IMG/VR virus record: IMGVR_UViG_3300031951_000524
Coordinates: 1 to 37,675 of that record
Strand: one strand, 5' to 3'
DNA: 37,675 nt
Source of the DNA: a virus
Shown here piece after piece: positions 16,446 to 24,997 of the stretch (the stretch's first letter is position 1; every line of letters begins with the position of its first letter). The notes beneath the pieces were generated by a model. That model had not been told where the DNA came from. It searched no databases and saw only the letters and a list, made by a program, of their open reading frames with translations. The position numbers were made by a program, and so were the translations under genes.

Positions 16446-17348
16446 ATGGCTGAAGAACAAGGCGTAGTGGATAAAGCAGATGAACAAGCGTTAGGTGCAC
16501 CAGAAGGTGTACGGAACCGCGATCTGAGCGATGGACACTCGAACAAAGGCCCAAATGCTCCCGCTGAACCCAGCAATGCACCTCCTGTAAAGGAGCCTAC
16601 TGCTGAGGAGAAAGCTGCAACAGAGAAGGCGGAAGCCGAGGCTGCTGCGAAGGCTGCAACTGAAGCTGCGGAGAAAGAAGCGGCTGATAAAGCTGCTGCC
16701 GATGCTAAGGCTGCTGAAATTGAAGAATCGAAGAAAGCATATCCGACCTACGGAGACGAAACGGCTGACGCTGTTATTGATCTACTGAAGGAATCGAATG
16801 TAACTCCTGCTGAAGCAGACGACATCTTCCGTGAGGCCGTTGAAAAGGGCACTCTGGAAGGGATCGACTGGAGTAAGTTGGAAGAAAAGATGGGCAAATC
16901 AAAGGCTAATCTTGTCAAGACAGGTGTGACTGAATACTACAACCGCATTAACTCAAGCGTTAAGGCTGTCGTGGAAGCAGTTACCTCGGTAGTTGGTAGC
17001 AAGGAGAACTTTGATAAGGTAGCTAAATGGGCGCAAGCCAAAGAGACCGCCGATCCAGCATTCGGTAAGGAACTTGATTCGTACCGTAAGATGCTCGACT
17101 CGAATGAACCGACGACTGCAAAGTTGGCCGCTGAGGCTCTACTCAAAGCATACAATGCAGATCCAAAGAATAGCTCGCTGGATGTACGCCGTATAGACGG
17201 TGATAGTGCTCCAACGGAGACTGGCTTCGTGCCACTGTCCCGTGCAGACTATATCAAGGGTATGCATGAAGCAAATGCTAAAGGTGACCAAGCTGCTGTT
17301 AAACTTCTGAATGATCGTCGTCTTCAGACAATTCGACTCGGCAAATAA
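16446..17348 (+). CDS. Capsid assembly scaffolding protein (T7 gp9-like)
   Basis: A 300-residue acidic protein placed between portal and capsid genes, as in T7 (gp9, 307 residues). Residues ~30-100 are a Glu/Lys/Ala-rich helical repeat (EKAEAEAAAKAATEAAEKEA), typical of scaffolds. The C-terminal part (DRRLQTIRLGK) is basic and would contact the capsid protein. The scaffold is expected to be lost from the mature head. The ribosome site GGAGA lies in the end of the portal gene. Candidate promoter copy 2 follows this gene, so capsid and scaffold may be expressed at different levels. Confidence 0.9.
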   Translation: MAEEQGVVDKADEQALGAPEGVRNRDLSDGHSNKGPNAPAEPSNAPPVKEPTAEEKAATEKAEAEAAAKAATEAAEKEAADKAAADAKAAEIEESKKAYPTYGDETADAVIDLLKESNVTPAEADDIFREAVEKGTLEGIDWSKLEEKMGKSKANLVKTGVTEYYNRINSSVKAVVEAVTSVVGSKENFDKVAKWAQAKETADPAFGKELDSYRKMLDSNEPTTAKLAAEALLKAYNADPKNSSLDVRRIDGDSAPTETGFVPLSRADYIKGMHEANAKGDQAAVKLLNDRRLQTIRLGK

Positions 17349-17363
17349 AACATCAACCCTGCC

Positions 17364-17387
17364 TAACTTCCTCCATACCTAGTAAGG
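17364..17387 (+). promoter_or_regulatory. Candidate phage RNA-polymerase promoter, copy 2
   Basis: This repeats all 24 bases of copy 1 (core CTCCATACCTAGTAAGG) in the 77-base gap between scaffold and capsid genes. T7 also has a strong late promoter in front of its capsid gene. The capsid ATG is 39 bases downstream with its own AAGGAGA site, and a strong terminator follows the capsid gene. High-level transcription of the capsid gene as a short unit is therefore likely. Confidence 0.75.
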
Positions 17388-17425
17388 ACAATTTAGGCGC
17401 ATAATCATATTTCCAAGGAGACCCC

Positions 17426-18385
17426 ATGGCCTACGGTACAGATGCCGTTAATTTATCCGATGTAACCACTGAGCTGCTCATCGAGCAATACGGCGGTGAA
17501 GTCGAATCTCAATTCGCTAAAAGCTCGATCATGCGTGAATTCGTTAAGATCCGTCCGGTACGCAATACCGACACCATCACGAATAACCGCGTTGGTCGTA
17601 CCACCCTTCAAAAATTAGTACCCGGTGCTCGCCCTGATGCAATCGCCACCAACTTTGGTAAAGTCTCGCTGACCGTTGACACGGTTATCCTGAGCCGCGA
17701 TTCTCGCTCGATGCTGAATGAATTCCAAGCGCACTTCGATGCTCGTATAGAACTCGCTCAAGATCATGGTAAAGAGATCGGTAAATTCTTCGACCAAGCA
17801 TTCATCATCCTTGCTATCAAAGGCGCAGGTCAATCGGCTCCGGCTGGTCTGAACAATGCATTTGGTGCAGGTAAATCGACGACCCTCGCTGCTGCGGGTG
17901 ACGAACTCGATCCTGATAAACTCTACACCGCCATCACTGGTATCATCACCACGATGGAAGAGGAAGACATTGACGTAAGCGATCTGCTTGTGTTTGTCCG
18001 TCCTAAACAATTCGAGGTTCTCAAGAACAACAACAAGTTGATGTCTCGTGACTTCTCGGCTGGTAACGGTGACTATGCTAAAGGTATGCTGTACGAAATT
18101 AACGGTGCTCGCATTGTTAAGACTGCACGTATCCCAACTGCTGCAATCAGCGGCCACCTTCTCTCGAACCCTAACAACGGTAACGCTTACGATGTGAGTG
18201 CAACTGAGGCGAAAGCTGTTGCAGTAATCCTGCATCCTAAGTCGCTGTTGGCTGGTGAGACCATTCCGCTTACGAGCGATGTATGGTTCAACAAAGAAGA
18301 GAAACTGTGGTTCATCGACAGCTTCCTGTCGTTTGCTGTAACAGTGAACCGTCCTGACGTATGTGGTCGCGTACTCCGCTTCTAA
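17426..18385 (+). CDS. Major capsid protein (T7 gp10-like)
   Basis: A 319-residue HK97-fold-type capsid protein of the T7 branch. The opening MAYGTDAVNLSDVTTELL, the TNNRVGRTTLQKLVPGARP stretch and the C-terminal MFNKEEKL-type strand region (residues ~285-319) fit podoviral capsid proteins. It assembles into the icosahedral head around the scaffold. An AAGGAGACCCC ribosome site precedes ATG 17426. The gene is flanked by promoter-like copy 2 and an intrinsic terminator, consistent with it being the most abundant product. I see no programmed frameshift signal that would make a T7 10B-like minor form. Confidence 0.93.
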   Translation: MAYGTDAVNLSDVTTELLIEQYGGEVESQFAKSSIMREFVKIRPVRNTDTITNNRVGRTTLQKLVPGARPDAIATNFGKVSLTVDTVILSRDSRSMLNEFQAHFDARIELAQDHGKEIGKFFDQAFIILAIKGAGQSAPAGLNNAFGAGKSTTLAAAGDELDPDKLYTAITGIITTMEEEDIDVSDLLVFVRPKQFEVLKNNNKLMSRDFSAGNGDYAKGMLYEINGARIVKTARIPTAAISGHLLSNPNNGNAYDVSATEAKAVAVILHPKSLLAGETIPLTSDVWFNKEEKLWFIDSFLSFAVTVNRPDVCGRVLRF

Positions 18386-18417
18386 GCTAGAGTAACCCTC
18401 ATCGTATTCCGACTATT

Positions 18418-18451
18418 GCCCCTCTCCTTAATCGGGGAGGGGCTTTTTTTT
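18418..18451 (+). terminator. Intrinsic terminator after capsid gene
   Basis: A 10-pair stem (GCCCCTCTCC with GGGGAGGGGC, one G-T pair) with loop TTAATC is followed by eight T. It lies 32 bases past the capsid stop and before the tail tube A gene, the same place as the T7 late terminator T-phi. It should partly stop transcription, with read-through feeding the tail genes. Confidence 0.93.
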
Positions 18452-18468
18452 CTGTTGAAGGAAACATA

Positions 18469-19089
18469 ATGACTGCATCTCTTGACGTATTAAACCACGT
18501 TCTCAGTGTCGTTGGGGAAACTCCAGTGAGTAACCCAGATAGCCAACATCCTACCGCGCAGACTGCTACGAACACTATCAACCGTGTGAACAAGCGGATG
18601 CAGCTACGTGGGTGGTGGTTTAACCGCGACCTCAATCTAATACTATCCCCGAATCTGGCTGGTGAGATCATTCTCCCCTCCACGACTATCAAAGTCGATC
18701 CGGTGGACTCTCGCTCTCGTCTCGTATGGCGTGGCAATCGTCTCTACGACCCTATCAACCATACTTTCGTTATCGGCACTACTGTACCCGTGAATATCGT
18801 CACTCTATTGAACATAGACGATCTCCCTGATGCTGCCGTGCAATACCTCTCGGACAAGTCTGCTTACGACTTCTACGTGAATGACGATGGCGATGAGCTT
18901 AAAGCTAAATTATTGCTCATGGAAGTACAATCTTCATGGGCTGCTCTGACATCTCAACAGATGCAAATGAGCAACGTAAACGCGAAGAACCGTCCAACTG
19001 CTGCTCGTGTGCTTCAAGGCATAGGGCAATACGGATCCGGCTCTAATGGAAACCCTGACCTAATTGGTGGAGGATTTACTCATGGCTAA
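18469..19089 (+). CDS. Tail tubular protein A (T7 gp11-like adaptor)
   Basis: A 206-residue protein (T7 gp11 is 196). The pattern SLDVLNHVLSVVGETPV, then INRVNKRMQLRGWWFNRD, then RGNRLYDPINHTF, then IDDLPDAAVQYLSDKSAYDFY is typical of the tail tube A / gatekeeper family. The family forms a ring between portal and nozzle. The ribosome site is GAAGGAAACAT, right after the terminator T-run. Its end overlaps the tail tube B start by 8 bases. Confidence 0.92.
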   Translation: MTASLDVLNHVLSVVGETPVSNPDSQHPTAQTATNTINRVNKRMQLRGWWFNRDLNLILSPNLAGEIILPSTTIKVDPVDSRSRLVWRGNRLYDPINHTFVIGTTVPVNIVTLLNIDDLPDAAVQYLSDKSAYDFYVNDDGDELKAKLLLMEVQSSWAALTSQQMQMSNVNAKNRPTAARVLQGIGQYGSGSNGNPDLIGGGFTHG

Positions 19090-21481
19090 AGTAGATGGCT
19101 CTCTTGGGTCATTGATCCAAGGTGTATCACAACAGCCTCCCCGTACTCGGCTTCCCGGCCAATGTACGGCGCAAGATAATATCTCTTCCAACCCTGTAGA
19201 TGGTTTGACTCGTCGAGCCGCGATGGAGGAGGTGATGAAATTGTTCTCTGCTTCTCCTGAGGCGCAGTTCTATGACTTCGATCTTGGTGGTGACCTACAG
19301 TTCATCATGGCTTGTCTGCCCGGCGTAGTACGGGTATTCAACTACAATACAGGAGTCGAGAAGACCGTGAACAACGTGTCATCTGGATTCTCCTACATTG
19401 ATGGCGCTCCACTTGCTTTCACTACACTAGATGATCTGGTGTACGTGGCGAACAAGAACAAGGTAGTGGAGATGGATCCCGCCGTTAAAAGCTATGTACA
19501 GACAGGCGCTATAGCCTATGTACTTGGTGGATCTTATGGGCGTGTCTATACATGCACGATTAACTGGAGCGGTACGACCATAGTTGGTACATACACGACT
19601 CCTACTGGCTCAGTGTCTACAGACGTTAATTTAATCACGACTGATAACATAGCTACACAGATTAAAGCAAGCCTAGATGGCAATGGTACATTCTCGGCTA
19701 ACTTCACCTGTTCTCGCGTTGGAGATGTCCTCTACATCAAGAAGACATCCGCTCCGGCAGATCAGGTATTCAACGTCACAACCACCGATGGCTTTGGTGG
19801 TACTCAATTTCTTGTGATAAACAACACAATTCAAGACCGAGCCAAGCTACCTCGTTTTGCGCCTCATAACTACATCGTGACCATAACTGGGGACGGTAGT
19901 ACAAACGCTGACGAGTGGTACGCTCAGTTCATCTGTAATAAAGACTCTGCTGGGAATTATCCAGCCATGGGTGCTGGCTTTGGCCTTGCAGGATCGTGGC
20001 AGGAATGTGTCGGGCCTAACGTGCCATATAAGTTCAAGATCGACACCATGCCGCATGTCCTGTTCTATGATTTCAACACTGATACATTCAGCTTTGGGCC
20101 GGGTAACTGGGCAGAGCGAGCAGCAGGAGACACAGAGAGTAACGAGGATCCTACATTCGTCGATGAGACAGTGGAAGGGCTTGGATACTTCCAAGGTCGC
20201 CTTGTGCTTCTTGGTGGTGCCGCTGTGTGCATGTCGCGTACAGATCGACCACTAGATCACTGGAATAACTCTGCCACTGAAGTTGCTGACTCTGATCCGA
20301 TTGACATTCAATCGACCATTGAAGGTGTACGGAAGATGTATCACTGTGTGCCGTTTAACCGAGATCTTGTTGTCTTCTCCGATAAGGGACAGTTTATTGT
20401 CTTTGGGCGTGTAGCCCTTACGCCAAACAACTCGTCTCTGGTTCTGACGACAACCTTCGAGGTGGACATCAATGCGATTCCTGTAGCTGCTGGGCGTAAC
20501 GTATTCTTTCCGATTGCCTTCGGGCAGTTCACGGGGGTACGAGAGTTCTACGCCTCCGACTCGCAAGACGCAAACGATTCACGACCCATCACACAGCATG
20601 TACTAAAGTACTTGAATGGTACAGTCAAGATGCTGTCCACGTCATCGAACTTCGACATCCTTCTGGTGCAGACACTCGCGGACGGTCATATTGTCTACAG
20701 CTATGAGTACATCTGGCAGGACGATAAGAAAGTTCAATCAGCGTGGAGTCGCTGGATATTACCAAACGATGCGAAGTACATCTTCATCATCAAGTCTAAA
20801 GTGTATATCATCACAAAGATCGGTAACGATTATATGTTGAACACGATGGATCTGGATGTTAAGGATGACACAGGTTTGACGTACAATGTCCGGCTTGATC
20901 GTAAGAAATCAGCTACAGGTGTGAACCTGACCATAGCTAATCCGTATAACCCTATGCCAAGTGACCCAGACTCCATTGTATTCGTACAAGGAGAAGGATG
21001 TCCAACTCCGGGCATGGTTGCATGGGTTGAAAGCTATAACGCAGGTACAAACACGTATACGTTTGATCGAGACATGGAAGGTGGCACTGTTATATACGGT
21101 GTGCCGTATCGCTCATCTTACATCCCTACTGAACCTGACGTTAAGGATTCTGATAAAGTCCGTATCGGTACTGGTACATTGATTGTAGGTAAGTTCTTCC
21201 TGAACTGTAAGAACACAGGGAAACTTCTCTGCCGTAAATTCTCCAAGTACGCATCGGATGTTATCGTGGAGTTCACTGGACGGTTCGTTGGCGATCCCAA
21301 CACTCATGTCGGTGAACCTGCTATTGTGGATGCATCTTACATCATGCCGTTCCGCTCTGAAGCAACACGTGCTGGGATCGAATTGTATTCGGACAGTCAC
21401 TTACCCTTCACTGTGACCGACATCGAATGGAAGGGCCAGTATACTAAGAAGGGCCAACGTATCCAGAGTGGAGGTAACTAA
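19082..21481 (+). CDS. Tail tubular protein B (T7 gp12-like nozzle)
   Basis: A 799-residue protein, almost the size of T7 gp12 (794). It starts MAKVDGSLGSLIQGVSQQPP, the family hallmark. It forms the hexameric nozzle below the adaptor and contacts tail fibres and cell surface. The frame is open from 19064, but ATG 19082 has GGAGG 8 bases upstream and begins at the family's conserved N-terminus, so it is preferred. Its stop overlaps the next ATG by one base (TAATG). Confidence 0.93.
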   Translation: MAKVDGSLGSLIQGVSQQPPRTRLPGQCTAQDNISSNPVDGLTRRAAMEEVMKLFSASPEAQFYDFDLGGDLQFIMACLPGVVRVFNYNTGVEKTVNNVSSGFSYIDGAPLAFTTLDDLVYVANKNKVVEMDPAVKSYVQTGAIAYVLGGSYGRVYTCTINWSGTTIVGTYTTPTGSVSTDVNLITTDNIATQIKASLDGNGTFSANFTCSRVGDVLYIKKTSAPADQVFNVTTTDGFGGTQFLVINNTIQDRAKLPRFAPHNYIVTITGDGSTNADEWYAQFICNKDSAGNYPAMGAGFGLAGSWQECVGPNVPYKFKIDTMPHVLFYDFNTDTFSFGPGNWAERAAGDTESNEDPTFVDETVEGLGYFQGRLVLLGGAAVCMSRTDRPLDHWNNSATEVADSDPIDIQSTIEGVRKMYHCVPFNRDLVVFSDKGQFIVFGRVALTPNNSSLVLTTTFEVDINAIPVAAGRNVFFPIAFGQFTGVREFYASDSQDANDSRPITQHVLKYLNGTVKMLSTSSNFDILLVQTLADGHIVYSYEYIWQDDKKVQSAWSRWILPNDAKYIFIIKSKVYIITKIGNDYMLNTMDLDVKDDTGLTYNVRLDRKKSATGVNLTIANPYNPMPSDPDSIVFVQGEGCPTPGMVAWVESYNAGTNTYTFDRDMEGGTVIYGVPYRSSYIPTEPDVKDSDKVRIGTGTLIVGKFFLNCKNTGKLLCRKFSKYASDVIVEFTGRFVGDPNTHVGEPAIVDASYIMPFRSEATRAGIELYSDSHLPFTVTDIEWKGQYTKKGQRIQSGGN

Positions 21482-22071
21482 TGAGCTATTGGATGCTCGC
21501 ACTACAAGGCGCACAAGCCTTCAGTGCCTTTGGTGCTGATAAAGCACGAGCCAAAGCAGATCAGGCGTATCAAGCCTATAAGAATGCAATGGCTCGTATC
21601 TCGGATGCCACAACTCAAAACGTGATAACCGAGAACCAGATTGCAACGAATCAGGCTTACGGAGATCAAGCTGTTGGAATCAAACAACAGAACATCTTAT
21701 CGGTAGCACAAGCAGAAGTATCTGCTGCGGCTGCTGGTGTAAAAGGTCGCTCAGTAAATCAAGTTCAACTCAATATCAATCGCAGTGCCGCTCTTGCTGA
21801 ACGGCAACGCCAGAACGATATGAAGAATGCGAACCTGAGCTTTGCAGGTCAACGGCAACAGTCTGCACAGGCTGCTGCTAATGCCCAAGATTATACTTAT
21901 ATCCCTACGCCTAAGTTAGGCTCGTACCTATTAAAAGCTGGTATGTCCTACGCTACTGGGAGACAAGGTATGGGTGACAGACCTACACCATCAACGTCCA
22001 CAGATGAATCACCAATAGATTACCTGTGGCGTAATATACGCAGCGGTGCAGATTATCTGCGGCGGCTTTAG
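21481..22071 (+). CDS. Internal virion protein B (T7 gp14-like)
   Basis: A 196-residue protein of the same length as T7 gp14. It begins with a hydrophobic helix (MSYWMLALQGAQAFSAFGADKARAK would span the membrane-contacting segment). It continues as a long Ala/Gln-rich helix, with SAAAAGVKGRSVNQVQLNI and RQRQNDMKNANLSF typical of the family. The family is ejected from the capsid core and forms part of the channel through the outer membrane. The N-terminal Trp-rich hydrophobic stretch supports this. The gene is followed by a UUCG hairpin before the next core gene. Confidence 0.85.
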   Translation: MSYWMLALQGAQAFSAFGADKARAKADQAYQAYKNAMARISDATTQNVITENQIATNQAYGDQAVGIKQQNILSVAQAEVSAAAAGVKGRSVNQVQLNINRSAALAERQRQNDMKNANLSFAGQRQQSAQAAANAQDYTYIPTPKLGSYLLKAGMSYATGRQGMGDRPTPSTSTDESPIDYLWRNIRSGADYLRRL

Positions 22072-22083
22072 ATAAACAATTTT

Positions 22084-22109
22084 GTGGGCTGGTCTTCGGA
22101 CTAGCCCAC
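22084..22109 (+). terminator. Strong UUCG hairpin between internal virion protein genes
   Basis: An 11-pair stem (GTGGGCTGGTC with GACTAGCCCAC, one G-T pair) closes on a TTCG tetraloop, an especially stable RNA loop. There is no real T-run after it, so it is a poor intrinsic terminator. It may instead be an mRNA-stabilising or RNase-processing structure. The TTG start of the next gene lies 20 bases downstream with AGGAG between them. Confidence 0.5.
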
Positions 22110-22129
22110 TTCACCTATAGGAGATAACA

Positions 22130-24997
22130 TTGGCCAATGAACAAGGTCGCTACGGAAGTGCTACCCGCGAGGTAGTAAATGATCCGCTCTCGCCTAATCT
22201 AGGCGCATTTAAGGCTCCCGTCCAAATTCAGGGCGGAGGTGTCGGAGGAGTTGCTAGCTATGACACTTCACGTATAGGTGCTGGACAACGGGCTATCGCT
22301 GATTTACTCGGTTCAGTCTCGACCGTATACGAGACCTACCTTGAGAAGAAGAAAGATCAGTGGGAGCTTGATGGCAAGCTAGCATACGCGCAAGGCAAGA
22401 CAGAAGACGAGATTCGTTCTTCGGGAAACAAATACACCCTCGGCGGGTTCTTAGCAATGGATGTTCGTACAAAGTCGAACGAGTTCTTCCAGAATTCCAT
22501 GCAACAGATCGAGACCGTCGATAAGACTATAGATCCAAACGAGTATCGAAACAGATTGTCGAAGACGTATGCCGACTTATCTGAACGAGTCAGCTCAAGT
22601 AGCGATCCATTTGTCAAACAACTCCTCGCTGCTAACGCAGAAGAGACGATGCCTAAGCTCATGGAAGCTCAGACAAAGGCACACAATTCATGGCGTGAGT
22701 CACAGATATACGAGTCCTTCATCGGATTAGGTTTATCTGAGGCAGGTCGCCCAGACATCGACATGGAGACTCTCAATGAGACTCTGAGTATTAATCCGGG
22801 CTTATCAGAAGAACGCTTCAACCAAGCTCGCTCTGACATCGTAGCGACTGCTGCTACTCTCGGTAACAAGAAGCCATTTGAGGCTCTTGGTATTTCCGAG
22901 CGTGATAAAGTCAAGATGCAGACGCAAGGAGCAGGAGTACCTGCTGGACTTGTCTCTGCTATAATGATGACAGAGAGCCGTGGTAAACGGTACGGTAAAG
23001 ACGGTAAGCTTCTCACTTCACCAAAGGGTGCTAAAGGTGAGATGCAAGTCATGGATGGTACGAATACCGATCCGGGATTTGGAGTCCGTCCTGCCGCAGA
23101 TAATTCTCCAGAGGAACGTGCTCGTGTTGGTCGTGACTACCTAGGAGCTATGCTGAAGCGTTACAACCAGTCTCCGGAGCTAGCCGCTGCGGCATATAAC
23201 GCAGGGCCGGGCACAGTGGATGACCACATTGCTAAGGTCGGAGATCCAACCAAAGGTGAGATACCTATCCTTGAATTCGTCAAGTCTTTACCATTTGCTG
23301 AGACACGCAAGTATGTGAAAGATGTGATGAGTCGGTGGAAGCCAGACATGGTAAACGAGGCTGTAGCTGCATCTGAAGTTGATGCTGATTACGCTACGAT
23401 GATAAGCCTGACCAAGCAAGGATTTAATCCTGCTCAGATCAAAAGCATTATAAATTCGCTGGATCAGTACGAAGCAAAACGATCCACCGAGTTCAGCAAA
23501 GATCGAATACTGACAGAACAAAGCATATACGAATCGGTTCTGGCAAACGGAAACTACGAGGCGGCTCTTGACACCATCCAAAAGGTGAAAGATGAGCGTG
23601 GCTACTCTGATGCATGGGCAAACGCTCAAGCAAACAGTGCTCAGTCGGCCATGGAGAAGTACGTGAAGAGTAACGGCGAATTGCGATCCCGCCAGTCAGC
23701 GATTGTTAACGGTACAGTGCGAACCCTTTCACCAGCGGATCAAGCTAAGGCTATTGATGAGAATCGTGTAGCCATCGCTGAGGAATTAATTGCACAGGGA
23801 ATTGATCCAGCTTCCTCTGAAGGGCAAGCTGCAATCAAAGCTAAACAACGCGAGTTCCTGATCCGTAACAGTGTTGTAGATGAGAAATGGAAAGGCGAGA
23901 TGTCGGCTAACCTATCTGGCACACTCTTAACTAAAGGTGGTCAAGTATCCGAGGGCGCTCTCGAAGCATATCTGGATTACATGAACATCGCTAAAGAGGC
24001 TAGTCCGGGATTTGCTAACCAATTCCTCGACGCAGATGCTCAGAAACTCGTTGCCCTTGCAGAGACTTATGACTCCGGCATGAACAGCGAGCTTGCTCTG
24101 AAGACCGCCATTGACGTAATGGAGATGTCAAAGAGCGAACGCTACACTGCACCAAAAACTGCTGTACCAGCAGAGATCGGTGCAATCGCGGACAAAAAGA
24201 TTGACGAGTTGAATCCAAGTTTTTGGGCGTTCTTCTCGAAATACCAGTCCGCCGATACGTTGGACATCTCTGACCAAGACATCTCTAAAGCTAAGAGTAA
24301 TCCTGCATTGAAATCTATGCTTACCGCAGAGACCAATCGGATTCTAGCTGCTGACACGTCACGCAGTATGAAGCCAGAGGCAGCCGCTAACCTTGCGATG
24401 AAAAACATTCAAGGTAAGGTGGAATTGCTTCCCGGTGGGAACCTAGCCTTCAGTGGTCGCTCAAGCAGCATCCGCAAGGATATGGGATTCCCCGAAGCTA
24501 ACTCCAACAACTTTGTACACTCGGTTATGTCTGAATATCTTGCTCATCATGGTAAGGCTTATTTTGGACAGATCTACGTTGGACGTACTGAAGATGCAGA
24601 CACTCAGGCTAAGATATACAAGGCCGCTCACAAGAGCGATCCTGATGTACCGTCTGAAGATAGCCGCTGGCTAGTTGGGCGTACCCGCGATGCAATTACT
24701 GGGACACCTGACAACCTATACATCAACTACAACCCAGACTCTAAATCATTTACTGTCGATCTATGGGTCGATGATGACATGGGCAATAAGGTATTACTTG
24801 GAAACTCAGTTTCCATACCTGCTGCGGATCTCGGCAACTGGGCTAAGTCTCAGAAGGTCGATGAACGTAGCTATTCTAGCCGCGAACAGGCGTTACTCGC
24901 TAAGTTCAAGGCAAACCGTACACCTGAAAATCAACTGGCTCTGCAACGGGAGAAGAATCCGTGGCTTGCGCCTCTATTAATGATTGGGCCTAACTAA
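22130..24997 (+). CDS. Internal virion protein with lytic transglycosylase domain (T7 gp15 position)
   Basis: A 955-residue core protein starting with TTG. AGGAG at 22119-22123 is well spaced for it, and the frame reads MANEQGRYGSATREV from there. Residues ~265-400 are a soluble lytic transglycosylase domain: VSAIMMTESRGK with catalytic-type Glu282, a KGEMQVMD motif where the family usually has GLMQ, and AAAAYNAGPG. It would cut peptidoglycan during DNA entry. In T7 this domain is at the N-terminus of gp16, but here it is inside the gp15-position protein. The rest is helical with coiled segments, as in gp15-like channel proteins. It ends in a TAATG overlap with the next gene. Confidence 0.85.
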   Translation: MANEQGRYGSATREVVNDPLSPNLGAFKAPVQIQGGGVGGVASYDTSRIGAGQRAIADLLGSVSTVYETYLEKKKDQWELDGKLAYAQGKTEDEIRSSGNKYTLGGFLAMDVRTKSNEFFQNSMQQIETVDKTIDPNEYRNRLSKTYADLSERVSSSSDPFVKQLLAANAEETMPKLMEAQTKAHNSWRESQIYESFIGLGLSEAGRPDIDMETLNETLSINPGLSEERFNQARSDIVATAATLGNKKPFEALGISERDKVKMQTQGAGVPAGLVSAIMMTESRGKRYGKDGKLLTSPKGAKGEMQVMDGTNTDPGFGVRPAADNSPEERARVGRDYLGAMLKRYNQSPELAAAAYNAGPGTVDDHIAKVGDPTKGEIPILEFVKSLPFAETRKYVKDVMSRWKPDMVNEAVAASEVDADYATMISLTKQGFNPAQIKSIINSLDQYEAKRSTEFSKDRILTEQSIYESVLANGNYEAALDTIQKVKDERGYSDAWANAQANSAQSAMEKYVKSNGELRSRQSAIVNGTVRTLSPADQAKAIDENRVAIAEELIAQGIDPASSEGQAAIKAKQREFLIRNSVVDEKWKGEMSANLSGTLLTKGGQVSEGALEAYLDYMNIAKEASPGFANQFLDADAQKLVALAETYDSGMNSELALKTAIDVMEMSKSERYTAPKTAVPAEIGAIADKKIDELNPSFWAFFSKYQSADTLDISDQDISKAKSNPALKSMLTAETNRILAADTSRSMKPEAAANLAMKNIQGKVELLPGGNLAFSGRSSSIRKDMGFPEANSNNFVHSVMSEYLAHHGKAYFGQIYVGRTEDADTQAKIYKAAHKSDPDVPSEDSRWLVGRTRDAITGTPDNLYINYNPDSKSFTVDLWVDDDMGNKVLLGNSVSIPAADLGNWAKSQKVDERSYSSREQALLAKFKANRTPENQLALQREKNPWLAPLLMIGPN

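Noticed and set aside
17615-18235. Minus-strand 206-residue frame opposite the capsid gene
   Set aside because: It lies wholly within the well-supported capsid gene, lacks motifs and a credible start; typical shadow.
24811-24822. CCATACCTGCTG resembling the promoter-like core
   Set aside because: It is inside a coding region and matches only CCATACCT; the upstream CTTCCT part is absent.
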